From Myxococcota bacterium (GTDB lineage Bacteria > Myxococcota_A > UBA9160 > PR03), in contig JASJBO010000059.1 in NCBI GenBank assembly GCA_030066475.1, positions 1 through 26,816 of the forward strand: a stretch of DNA of 26,816 bases, given 5' to 3'. The notes below the pieces were generated by a model that was not told the DNA's origin, searched no databases, and saw nothing but the letters and a program-made list of their open reading frames with translations. Below are positions 1 through 7,347 of this stretch, in pieces (within the stretch, counting starts at the first letter, position 1; each line of letters begins with the position of its first letter). The position numbers were made by a program, and so were the translations under genes.

Positions 1-369
1 ATCGGCGCCTGGCTCTGGGACAGCGATCTCGACCTCGGCATCACCACCGAGATCGATCGCGACGAGGCGCTCGCGACGGTCCGCTCGGCGCGGAACGTCC
101 TCCTGGCGCTCACGGCTCTCGCCATGGGTCTCGTGGGCGGCCTCGCCTATCTGGTGATGGGCTGGCGGCGCACCGCCGCCCGACTCGAGGACGCCCTGAC
201 TCGGGTCTTGAGCGGCTTCGTCCCGATCTGCGCGGCCTGCAAGAGGATCCGGGAGGAGGAAGGCGATTGGACCGCCGTCGAGGGCTACGTCAGGACTCAC
301 ACGGGCGCGGAGTTCACCCACACCATCTGCCCGGAGTGCGAGAGGGAGCTCTACGGCGACCTGATCTGA
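1..369 (+). CDS. C-terminal end of a membrane sensor protein with CxxC/CxxC tail (partial)
   Basis: The gene enters from the left edge, so only its last 122 residues are seen. The first residues (GAWLW, then DLGITTEID) resemble the end of an extracytoplasmic Cache sensor domain. One membrane helix follows at about residues 34-54 of the fragment. The tail carries CAAC-K-R-I-R and, about 30 residues on, CPEC. That is a conserved cysteine motif at the C-terminus of many sensor and PAS/response-regulator proteins, and it probably binds a metal. The fragment shows no kinase, GGDEF or cyclase domain. The protein is therefore probably a periplasmic sensor whose signal passes through the membrane to the small cysteine tail, or whose output domain lies upstream. 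The ligand is unknown. It converges on the next gene with a possible hairpin between them. Confidence 0.7.
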   Translation: MGAWLWDSDLDLGITTEIDRDEALATVRSARNVLLALTALAMGLVGGLAYLVMGWRRTAARLEDALTRVLSGFVPICAACKRIREEEGDWTAVEGYVRTHTGAEFTHTICPECERELYGDLI

Positions 370-377
370 GCCGGACG

Positions 378-405
378 CCCGTGGCGCAGCCCGCGCCGTC
401 ACGGG
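378..405. terminator. Possible bidirectional terminator hairpin between convergent genes
   Basis: Left arm 378-387 and right arm 393-405 pair over a 5-base loop, with a 2-base bulge at 398-399, giving about ten mostly GC pairs. The hairpin sits exactly between two convergent genes, where a terminator is expected. No T-run follows on either side, so this is weak evidence for intrinsic termination. Confidence 0.3.
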
Positions 406-425
406 CGAGCTCACGAGCGACGGGG

Positions 426-1559
426 TCAGCGCCCGGCCTCGCGCATCGCCTCGACGTCGCAGGCCGGTGCGGGGATCCAGCTCCGGTCGACGAGTGCCGA
501 CGCGATCCGGCGCGCGACGAAGTCGTTGCCTGCGGCCGAGTAGTGCCGCCCCGCTCCCTCCAGGCGACTGCCCTCGATGAAGAGCGAGCGGCGCTCGGGG
601 TCGGGAATCGCCTCGAACGCGGGCGTGAGGTCGAGCACCTCGATGCCGAGCTCGGCTGCGCCTCGGATCGCCTCCATCGCGGTGCGGGGCGGCGTCGAGA
701 GCATCGACGGGTCGCTTCGCGACAGATGCGGGAGATGGACCAGCAGCATGCGGACGCCGTTGGCGGCCGTTCGACGCTGGAGGTCCTCGAAGATCGCGGT
801 CGCGAGCTCTCGCGCCTCGCTCTCGCCGACGGCCCACGGATCCCCGGGAGCCGGCGACCCGAACCGGTCGACCAGCGTCTGCACGAGCTCGACGCTGCGG
901 AGATTCCAGAGCAGCCGCAGGTTCTGGGTGAGCACCGGCCAGACGTAGGGGCCGCGCGGGACGGGCACGTTCCGTGCGACGAGCTCCCCATCGACGATCC
1001 GGAGCACCGGCTTGCCGTAGAGAATCATCCTCGAGAGCCGGGTGCGATCGATGTCGAGCGCGATGATCGAGAACACCAGCACGTGATGGTCGAGCGGGCG
1101 GCCGTCGCGGAGGTACCAGAGATAGCTCTGATCGATGCCGTATCCCGATTGACCCATGTTGGGTGCCTCGACGCCGGCACACCACGCCTCCATCCGCGCG
1201 GGCCAGCTGTCGTCGTCTGCGACGTCGTGGCCGAGCGTGAACGAGTCGCCGAGCGCGATGACCCGAATCCGCCCGTCGGGAACGCGTCGCCCGAAGTCGC
1301 GGCGGTTCCGGAACCCCTGCCCGTTGGTGGTCACGTCGAGCCCCGGTCCGTAGACGTTGCGGGCCGTGGTGCCGGCGGCGCCGACCCAGCCCAGCTCGGG
1401 GTCGTAGACCGTGTGCGAGCGCTCGGGAGTCGGCGGCCAGAAGGTCATGCGCGCCTTCCACGCAAAGACCAGGAAGCTGGCGGCCCCCTCGAGCAGGAGC
1501 AGGGCGAGTCCGACGACCAGGACGCGGATCAAGATGCCGCGCCCCCGCCCGCTCCTCAT
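426..1559 (-). CDS. Membrane-anchored SGNH-hydrolase-like protein
   Basis: A 377-residue protein with one N-terminal membrane helix at about residues 8-28, which should place the rest in the periplasm. The SGNH/GDSL fold is shown by block I GDSF at 104-107 (Ser106 as nucleophile), an N-M-G-Q-S-G-Y-G block near 134-141, and a late His339 in GRHYSAAGN. The Asp normally three residues before the catalytic His is not present, so the active site may be a Ser-His dyad or use another acid. Family members are esterases, or acetyltransferases and esterases acting on surface polysaccharide. The adjacent, divergent glycan operon makes a sugar O-acyl role plausible, but this is inference. I chose the ATG at 1559, which has a GGGGGG stretch at a workable distance; an upstream GTG at 1643 would add 28 residues of low-complexity sequence. 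Confidence 0.75.
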   Translation of the reverse strand: MRSGRGRGILIRVLVVGLALLLLEGAASFLVFAWKARMTFWPPTPERSHTVYDPELGWVGAAGTTARNVYGPGLDVTTNGQGFRNRRDFGRRVPDGRIRVIALGDSFTLGHDVADDDSWPARMEAWCAGVEAPNMGQSGYGIDQSYLWYLRDGRPLDHHVLVFSIIALDIDRTRLSRMILYGKPVLRIVDGELVARNVPVPRGPYVWPVLTQNLRLLWNLRSVELVQTLVDRFGSPAPGDPWAVGESEARELATAIFEDLQRRTAANGVRMLLVHLPHLSRSDPSMLSTPPRTAMEAIRGAAELGIEVLDLTPAFEAIPDPERRSLFIEGSRLEGAGRHYSAAGNDFVARRIASALVDRSWIPAPACDVEAMREAGR

Positions 1560-1740
1560 CCGAGCCCCCCGCCCAGGTGGCGGTCCGAGCGTTCGACGAC
1601 GCTCCCCCAGGGGCATCTGCGCCCACGCCTCAACGACCCGCACCTCTCAAGCCAAGACCAGGCCACACCGAAACTCTAGCCAGCTTCACGGGCACCGATG
1701 GAGTGAGCAGCCGAGAGGGCGCTTCCCGGTGGGGCGTCCA

Positions 1741-1770
1741 TTGCAGCGGCGCCCGTGGGGGACGTATGAT
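1741..1770 (+). promoter_or_regulatory. Candidate sigma70-type promoter of the glycan operon
   Basis: TATGAT at 1765-1770 matches the -10 consensus at five of six positions. An 18-base spacer separates it from TTGCAG at 1741-1746, a weak -35. Transcription would start near 1777, leaving a leader of about 60 bases before the first gene of the operon. It lies in the divergent gap 1560-1836, where a promoter for this operon is expected. I saw no convincing promoter for the opposite gene in this gap. Confidence 0.42.
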
Positions 1771-1836
1771 GGCCACCCGGAAGCGCGGCTTCAGGGGCTC
1801 CCGAACAGCTCTCCACCTGGGTGCAAAGAGGCATCG

Positions 1837-2946
1837 TTGGACGACCGGACACACGAGTCGCCGAGGATCCTGATCGGGACCCTGCGCCGGGCCTCCCCGA
1901 GGGTGTCGCGCTGCGGCACCGTCGAGTTCGAAGACGTCGTGAGCCGTCTCGACGGCGTCGACCTGATCGACGGCCGCGCGACGCCGTGGCCGCGCCAGCT
2001 GGCGAAGGCCGAAACCGTGCTGCCGCGCGCCTTCCGTCGCTGGCCGGCCGCGGGCCCGACGCCGGGCGGCTACGAGCTCTTCTTCGTGTCGGTCCACTCG
2101 ACGCGCGAGCTGTGTCGCTTCCAGCCGCTCTCGCGCTTCCTCGACGCGGCTCGGCAGTCGGCCTGCAGCGTCGACGAGGTCTGGGCGCACGGGTTGGCCG
2201 ATCGCACGGGCGAGATCGCGATGCTGCGGCGCTTCGATCATCTCTTCACGTCGTGCCGCGGGGCGGTCGAGGCGCTCGCCGAGCTGACGGGGCGGCCCTG
2301 CCACTACCTGCCGCCGTCGCTCGATACGGAGCGCTTCTGCCCCTTCGACCGGAATCTGGAGCGCGTCATCGACGTCTACTTCATGGGCCGACATCGAGAG
2401 GCGCTTCACGACGCGCTGCGAAAGGTCACCGCCGACAGCGGTCGCTTCTACCTCTTCGACACCTCGATCCCCACGGCGGTGTTCGATGCCGTGGAGCACC
2501 GCCAGCGACTCGCGGAGTTCGTCGGTCGGTCGCGCTACTTCGTCGTCGACATCGCGAAGGCGGATCTCGCAGAGCACACCGGCGTGCAGGAGGAGATCGG
2601 TCCGCGCTACTTCGAGGCCGCGGCCGGCGGCGCGATCATGATCGGCGTCGTGCCGCGGAACGCGGAGTTCGAGGAGCTCTTCGGCTGGCCCGAATCCGTG
2701 GTTGCGATCGACGACGATCCGGCGCGGATCCGGGCCCTGCTCGAGGAACTCGATTCGAGTCCGGAGCGCGTCGAGGGCATGCGGCGCCGCAACGTCGCGG
2801 AATCGATGCGTCGACACGACGTCGCCTACCGCTGGCGCGCCATTCTCGAGGCCCTCGGCATGTCACCGACGCCAGCGCTCGCGGAGCGCGTGGAGCGGCT
2901 CCAGCTGCGCGCGGGCGAGATCCTGCGCGGACCCGAACACGTCTAG
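1837..2946 (+). CDS. CgeB-like glycosyltransferase
   Basis: A 369-residue protein resembling CgeB/spore-maturation-type glycosyltransferases of the GT-B fold (Pfam family Glycos_trans_1_2). The visible signature is the C-terminal donor-binding stretch around 250-270: VQEEIGPRYFE followed by an A-A-G-G-A run. It is followed by the usual closing helices with VVAIDDDPARI near 288-298. The N-terminal half carries VSVHSTREL and VDEVWAHG, consistent with an acceptor domain. The likely role is adding a sugar to a surface glycan in the cytoplasm; donor and acceptor are unknown. The start is a TTG at 1837, chosen because AAAGAGG lies 5 bases upstream and the N-terminus then begins just before the first strand (RILIGTL). 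It is the first gene of a seven-gene operon, followed after 32 bases by the deacetylase gene. Confidence 0.75.
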   Translation: MDDRTHESPRILIGTLRRASPRVSRCGTVEFEDVVSRLDGVDLIDGRATPWPRQLAKAETVLPRAFRRWPAAGPTPGGYELFFVSVHSTRELCRFQPLSRFLDAARQSACSVDEVWAHGLADRTGEIAMLRRFDHLFTSCRGAVEALAELTGRPCHYLPPSLDTERFCPFDRNLERVIDVYFMGRHREALHDALRKVTADSGRFYLFDTSIPTAVFDAVEHRQRLAEFVGRSRYFVVDIAKADLAEHTGVQEEIGPRYFEAAAGGAIMIGVVPRNAEFEELFGWPESVVAIDDDPARIRALLEELDSSPERVEGMRRRNVAESMRRHDVAYRWRAILEALGMSPTPALAERVERLQLRAGEILRGPEHV

Positions 2947-2978
2947 CGCCTCGTTTCGTCGCGCGGCGGAGGAGACCG

Positions 2979-3626
2979 GTGCTTCCCCTCACTCTCGACG
3001 TGACCGGCGAGCTCGACCTGCTCGTGATGGGTGCGCACAGCGACGACATCGAGATCGGCTGTGGGGGCGCGGTCCTCTCCCTCCTCGATCGGTACTCGGA
3101 GCTTCGCGTGCGCTGGGTGGTCTTCAGCGGCACCGGGGTTCGCGCCGCGGAGGCCAGGGCGAGCGCGGAGTCCTTCCTCGGCTCGGCCAAGGAGAAGGAG
3201 ATCGCGGTGCTCGGCTTCGAGGAGTCGTACTTCCCCACCCAGCACCGCGAGATCAAGCAGAGCGTCGAAGGTCTGAAGCCCTTCGACCCCGACCTGATCC
3301 TCACGCACGCCGGCAACGATCGCCACCAGGATCATCGGCTGATCTCGGAGCTCACGTGGAACACCTTCCGGGACCACGCGATCCTCGAGTACGAGATTCC
3401 CAAGTACGATGGGGACCTCGCGCCGTGCAATGCGTTCTTCGCCCTCGACGCGGAGGTCTGCGAGAAGAAGTGCCGTCTGCTCCGGGAGCACTTCGCGAGT
3501 CAGCGCGACCGCCACTGGTTCGACGACGAGGTGTTCAAGGGGCTGATGCGTCTGCGCGGGATGGAATGCGGCGCCCCGAGCGGCTACGCGGAGGGGTTCC
3601 ATGCGCGAAAGCTGCGGGTCGGCTGA
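2979..3626 (+). CDS. PIG-L/LmbE family N-acetyl-sugar deacetylase
   Basis: A 215-residue zinc deacetylase of the PIG-L family, near the normal family length. The metal site is visible as AHSDD at 19-23 (the family AHPDD with Ser for Pro) and as HQDH at 116-119, giving ligands His20, Asp23 and His119. Relatives remove the acetyl group from N-acetylglucosamine attached to lipids, from mycothiol precursors, or from sugar intermediates of glycan and antibiotic pathways. The cluster context points to a nucleotide sugar or glycan intermediate; which one is not visible. The GTG start at 2979 is preceded by a strong GGAGGAG. The last 26 bases overlap the start of the methyltransferase gene, which suggests translational coupling. 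Confidence 0.85.
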   Translation: MLPLTLDVTGELDLLVMGAHSDDIEIGCGGAVLSLLDRYSELRVRWVVFSGTGVRAAEARASAESFLGSAKEKEIAVLGFEESYFPTQHREIKQSVEGLKPFDPDLILTHAGNDRHQDHRLISELTWNTFRDHAILEYEIPKYDGDLAPCNAFFALDAEVCEKKCRLLREHFASQRDRHWFDDEVFKGLMRLRGMECGAPSGYAEGFHARKLRVG

Positions 3627-4875
3627 CGTGGCGGACGTCGAGACGCCGACGCGCTGCAGACTGTGCGGAGCGATCCTCGAACGCACCTTCGTGGATCTGG
3701 GCATGTCTCCGCTCTGCCAGACGCACACGGAGGCGAGCGAGCTCGAGCGGGGAGAGACCTTCTACCCGCTCCACGTCCGGGTCTGCGACGAGTGCCTGCT
3801 CGTGCAGCTCGGTGAGTACGTGAGCCCCGACGAGATCTTCACCGAGTACGCGTACTTCTCCTCGTACGTCGACACGCTCGTCGACGCGGCCCGGAGCTAC
3901 GCCGAAGCCATGGTGGCCAGGCTGGGTCTGGGGAGCGAGAGTCGCGTGGTCGAGATCGCGAGCAACGACGGCTACCTGCTCCAGCACTTCCTCGCGCTGG
4001 GCGTCCGCGTCCTCGGGGTGGAGCCGGCCGCGAACGTGGCCGAGGCGGCGATCGCCAAGGGCATTCCGACGACGGTCCGCTTCTTCGGCCGGGATACGGC
4101 AGACGCGCTGGTCCGCGAGTCCGGCCGGGCGGATCTGCTCGTCGGCAACAACGTGCTGGCCCACGTCCCCGACCTGAACGACTTCATCGGCGGCATGAAG
4201 CTCGTCCTGGCCGAGTCCGGGATCATCACGATGGAGTTCCCGCACCTGCGCAGACTGATCGAGGGGAACCAGTTCGACACGATCTACCACGAGCACTTCT
4301 CCTACCTCACGCTCGGAGCGGTGGAGCGGGCCTTCGCGATGCACGGGCTGCAGGTCTTCGACGTCGAGGAGATCCCGAATCACGGCGGCTCGCTGCGGAT
4401 CTTCGCGCGCCACGCCGCGGATCCCCTGCAACCCGTCGGTGCGGGCGTCGAGAAGGTTCGGGCGGACGAGCGCCGCGCCAGGCTGGACCGCATCGACGGC
4501 TATCTCGACTTCGGCGAGCGGGTCGCCGAGACCCGTTGGCAGCTCCTCGAGTTCCTGCTCCAGGCCCGGCGCTCCGGCAAGCGGATCGCCGCGTACGGCG
4601 CGCCCGGCAAGAGCGTGACGCTCCTCAACTACTGCGGAATCCGCTCGGACCTCGTCGAGTACACCGTGGACCGGAACCCGTACAAGCAGGGCAAGTACCT
4701 CGCCGGCGTCCGCGTTCCGATCCGGGCGCCCGAGCGGATTGCGGAGACGAAGCCGGACTACCTGCTCGTCCTGCCCTGGAACATCGTCGACGAAGTGGTC
4801 CGATACACTTCCTACATCCGCGATTGGGGAGGTCGCTGGGTGGTGCCCATTCCCCGTGTCGAGGTGCTTTCCTAG
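3601..4875 (+). CDS. Zinc-ribbon sugar C-methyltransferase (TylCIII/NovU type)
   Basis: A 424-residue three-domain methyltransferase. An N-terminal zinc-binding domain has Cys19, Cys22, Cys62 and Cys65. The SAM-binding Rossmann domain starts with VVEIASNDG at about 117-125. The C-terminal domain contains AAYGAPGKS near 329-337, typical of Pfam Methyltransf_14. This arrangement is that of NDP-sugar C-methyltransferases such as TylCIII and NovU, which methylate a ring carbon next to a keto group. The family fit is strong and the exact substrate is not. The ATG at 3601 has GGAGGGG just upstream; a GTG at 3628 is possible but lacks a clear ribosome site. No 4,6-dehydratase is seen in the window, so the keto substrate must come from the neighbouring epimerase-like enzyme or from elsewhere. 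Confidence 0.85.
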   Translation: MRESCGSADVADVETPTRCRLCGAILERTFVDLGMSPLCQTHTEASELERGETFYPLHVRVCDECLLVQLGEYVSPDEIFTEYAYFSSYVDTLVDAARSYAEAMVARLGLGSESRVVEIASNDGYLLQHFLALGVRVLGVEPAANVAEAAIAKGIPTTVRFFGRDTADALVRESGRADLLVGNNVLAHVPDLNDFIGGMKLVLAESGIITMEFPHLRRLIEGNQFDTIYHEHFSYLTLGAVERAFAMHGLQVFDVEEIPNHGGSLRIFARHAADPLQPVGAGVEKVRADERRARLDRIDGYLDFGERVAETRWQLLEFLLQARRSGKRIAAYGAPGKSVTLLNYCGIRSDLVEYTVDRNPYKQGKYLAGVRVPIRAPERIAETKPDYLLVLPWNIVDEVVRYTSYIRDWGGRWVVPIPRVEVLS

Positions 4876-4885
4876 TGGAGGTCTG

Positions 4886-6013
4886 ATGGGGGACCCGTTG
4901 GACACGGCGGCAGAGGTCGTTCGCACCGACCTCGACGCCATCTGCGACGCGCTCACGGCCGAGCTCGAGCAGCTCGCCGGGACCCGGCTGTGGGTGGTCG
5001 GCGGTGCCGGCTTCCTCGGCTACTACCTCGTCCAGGCGGCGCTTCACTACAACCGAACGCGCACCCCGTCGGCGCCCGTGACGGTCACTGTCCTGGACGG
5101 CTACTTGCGGGGAAAGCCGTCGTGGCTCGCCGGGCTCGAAGGCGATCCGAACCTCGAGCTGATCGAGCACGACATCCGGCAGCCGCTCTCCGACGCCTAC
5201 GCGGACCCGGACTGGATCTTCCACGCGGCTTCGATCGCGTCTCCGACCTACTACCGCCGCGACCCGATCGGTACGATGGACGCCAACGTCGGCGGTCTCC
5301 GGACCCTGCTCGATCGTGCCCGAGCGCAAGCGGAGCGCGGACACCCGGTCCGCGGGATCGTCTTCTTCTCGTCGAGCGAGATCTATGGCGATCCGACGCC
5401 CGAGCACATCCCGACCCCCGAGGACTACCGGGGCTACGTCTCCTGTACCGGCCCGCGTGCCTGCTACGACGAGGCGAAACGCTACGGGGAGACGCTCTGC
5501 GTGAACTTCGCGCACCAGCACGGTGTGCCGGTGAAGATCGCCCGTCCGTTCAACAACATCGGCCCGGGACTGAAGATCACCGATCGTCGCGTGCTTCCCG
5601 ACTTCGCGCGGAACATCCTGGCGGGCGAGGACATCGTCATGCTCTCCGACGGCGGGCCGAAGCGGACCTTCTGCTACGTCGCCGACGCGGTCGTCGGCTA
5701 CTACAAGGTGCTGGTGCGCGGGCGCCCCGGGGAGCCGTACAACGTGGGCGTCGAGTCTCCCGAGATCTCGGTCCACGATCTGGCGACTCGGCTCGTGGAG
5801 ATCGCCGGCGAGCTCTTCGGCTACGGGGGGCGGATCGTCCGGCAGACGGCGAGCAGCGACGCCGACTACCTCGTCGACAACCCCGCGAGGCGCTGCCCCG
5901 TGATCCACAAGGCCCGCCAGGAGCTCGGCTACGAGCCCTGCATGCCGCTCGATGAGGCGCTGCGCCGCTGCCTGCTCTGGTACCGCGACAACCCCGTCTC
6001 CGAGGAGGCATGA
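4886..6013 (+). CDS. NAD-dependent nucleotide-sugar epimerase/decarboxylase (extended SDR)
   Basis: A 375-residue extended short-chain dehydrogenase. It shows the NAD motif GGAGFLG at 39-45, the catalytic serine region FSSSEIYG near 160-167, and the YDEAK catalytic pair Tyr194/Lys198. ARPFNNIGPG and the RTFCYVADAV stretch are those of UDP-glucuronate decarboxylases and dTDP-glucose dehydratases. The adjacent UDP-glucose dehydrogenase would supply UDP-glucuronate, so decarboxylation or C4 oxidation of that compound is the simplest reading, though epimerase or dehydratase activity cannot be excluded. About 30 extra residues precede the Rossmann fold. GTGGAGG lies just before the ATG. The gene starts 10 bases after the methyltransferase stop and ends in a 4-base ATGA overlap with the next gene. 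Confidence 0.82.
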   Translation: MGDPLDTAAEVVRTDLDAICDALTAELEQLAGTRLWVVGGAGFLGYYLVQAALHYNRTRTPSAPVTVTVLDGYLRGKPSWLAGLEGDPNLELIEHDIRQPLSDAYADPDWIFHAASIASPTYYRRDPIGTMDANVGGLRTLLDRARAQAERGHPVRGIVFFSSSEIYGDPTPEHIPTPEDYRGYVSCTGPRACYDEAKRYGETLCVNFAHQHGVPVKIARPFNNIGPGLKITDRRVLPDFARNILAGEDIVMLSDGGPKRTFCYVADAVVGYYKVLVRGRPGEPYNVGVESPEISVHDLATRLVEIAGELFGYGGRIVRQTASSDADYLVDNPARRCPVIHKARQELGYEPCMPLDEALRRCLLWYRDNPVSEEA

Positions 6014-7347
6014 TGCGGGTTTCCGTGATCGGCGCGGGCTACGTCGGCCTCGTGACGAGTGCGTGCCTGGCGGAGAAGGGGCACGATCTGGTCTGCGTCG
6101 ACCTCGACGCCGCCCGCGTCGACCAGGTGAATCGGGCGGAGCTGCCGATCTTCGAGCCGGGTCTCGAGGCGCTCCTCGAGCGTCACGCTGGCGTGCGGAT
6201 CCGCGCGACCACGGACACCGCCGAGGCCGTGGCCGCAACCGAGCTCACCTTGATCGCGGTCGACACGCCCTTCGACGGCGCACGCATCGACCTGCGCTCC
6301 GTGGAGGCGGCCGCACGCCAGGTCGGGGAGGCGCTCGCAGCCAAGGCGGACTATCACGTCGTCGTCGTGAAGAGCACCGTGGTGCCCGGAACCACGGACC
6401 GCGTCGTCCGCAGCGCCGTCGAGGGCGCGTCGGGACGGGTGGCCGGAACGGGCTTCGGCCTCGGGACGAACCCGGAGTTCCTCACCGAGGGCGAGGCGGT
6501 GAGCGACTTCATGGAGCCCGATCGCATCGTCGTCGGGGGCATCGACGCGCGCAGCTGCGACGCGATCGAGCGCCTCTATGCCTCGTTCGACGGTGTGCCG
6601 GTCGTGCGAACCGACCCCGGCACGGCGGAGATGATCAAGTACGCGTCGAACGCGTTGCTCGCCACGCTGATCTCGTTCTCCAACGAGCTCGCGAACCTCG
6701 GCGCCGCGGTCGGCGGGATCGACACCGTCGACGTGAGCCGGGGTCTGCACCTCAGTCGCTACCTGACCCTGCAGGAGGGGCCCGGACGGGGGCGCACGGC
6801 TCCGATCGCCTCGTTCCTCGAGGCGGGATGCGGGTTCGGCGGCAGCTGCCTCCCCAAGGACGTCGCGGCCTTGATCGCGCATGGCGCGGCCTGGGGCAGG
6901 CCGATGCCCCTGCTCGAAGCCGTCCTCGAGGTGAACCGCCACCAGCCACCCGAGCTCATCCGCCTGCTGGAGCGCGAGCTCGCGGACCTGGCCGGCAAGC
7001 GCATCTCGGTGCTCGGACTCTCGTTCCGTCCGGACACCAACGACACCCGGGAGTCGCCCGCGATCCCGATCGTGCAGGCGCTGCAGGAATCCGGCGCGCG
7101 GGTGCGCGCCTACGATCCGGTCGTTCGGGAGGAAGCCCGGGGCGTGTTCGGGCCGGCGCTCGAGATCTGCGATCGCCTCGAAGAGGCGGTGTGCGACAGC
7201 GACGCGCTGGTGGTGGTGACGCGCTGGGACGAGTTCCAGCGCCTGCCGGAGCTGTTGCGAACGCTCTCGCCGCAGCCGCTCGTCGTCGACGGACGACGCA
7301 TGCTCGACCGCAGCCAGATCGCCCGCTACGCGGGGATCGGGCTGTGA
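6010..7347 (+). CDS. ugd: UDP-glucose 6-dehydrogenase
   Basis: A 445-residue nucleotide-sugar dehydrogenase that oxidises UDP-glucose to UDP-glucuronate with two NAD+. Visible features are the N-terminal GAGYVG NAD motif at 8-13, the NPEFLTEGEA stretch in mid-N-terminal domain, and the catalytic GCGFGGSCLPKD with Cys280. The C-terminal domain carries SFRPDTNDTRESPA, typical of this family. Length and motif order match Ugd/TuaD enzymes, although UDP-GlcNAc or UDP-ManNAc dehydrogenases are close relatives. Two ATG codons stand in tandem at 6010 and 6013; the first overlaps the previous stop as ATGA. It shares another 4-base overlap (GTGA) with the following gene, so it is translated as part of the operon. 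Confidence 0.9.
   Translation: MMRVSVIGAGYVGLVTSACLAEKGHDLVCVDLDAARVDQVNRAELPIFEPGLEALLERHAGVRIRATTDTAEAVAATELTLIAVDTPFDGARIDLRSVEAAARQVGEALAAKADYHVVVVKSTVVPGTTDRVVRSAVEGASGRVAGTGFGLGTNPEFLTEGEAVSDFMEPDRIVVGGIDARSCDAIERLYASFDGVPVVRTDPGTAEMIKYASNALLATLISFSNELANLGAAVGGIDTVDVSRGLHLSRYLTLQEGPGRGRTAPIASFLEAGCGFGGSCLPKDVAALIAHGAAWGRPMPLLEAVLEVNRHQPPELIRLLERELADLAGKRISVLGLSFRPDTNDTRESPAIPIVQALQESGARVRAYDPVVREEARGVFGPALEICDRLEEAVCDSDALVVVTRWDEFQRLPELLRTLSPQPLVVDGRRMLDRSQIARYAGIGL

Noticed and set aside
1673..1678. TAGAGT as a -10 element for the SGNH-like gene
   Set aside because: No acceptable -35 hexamer lies 16-18 bases upstream on the - strand.
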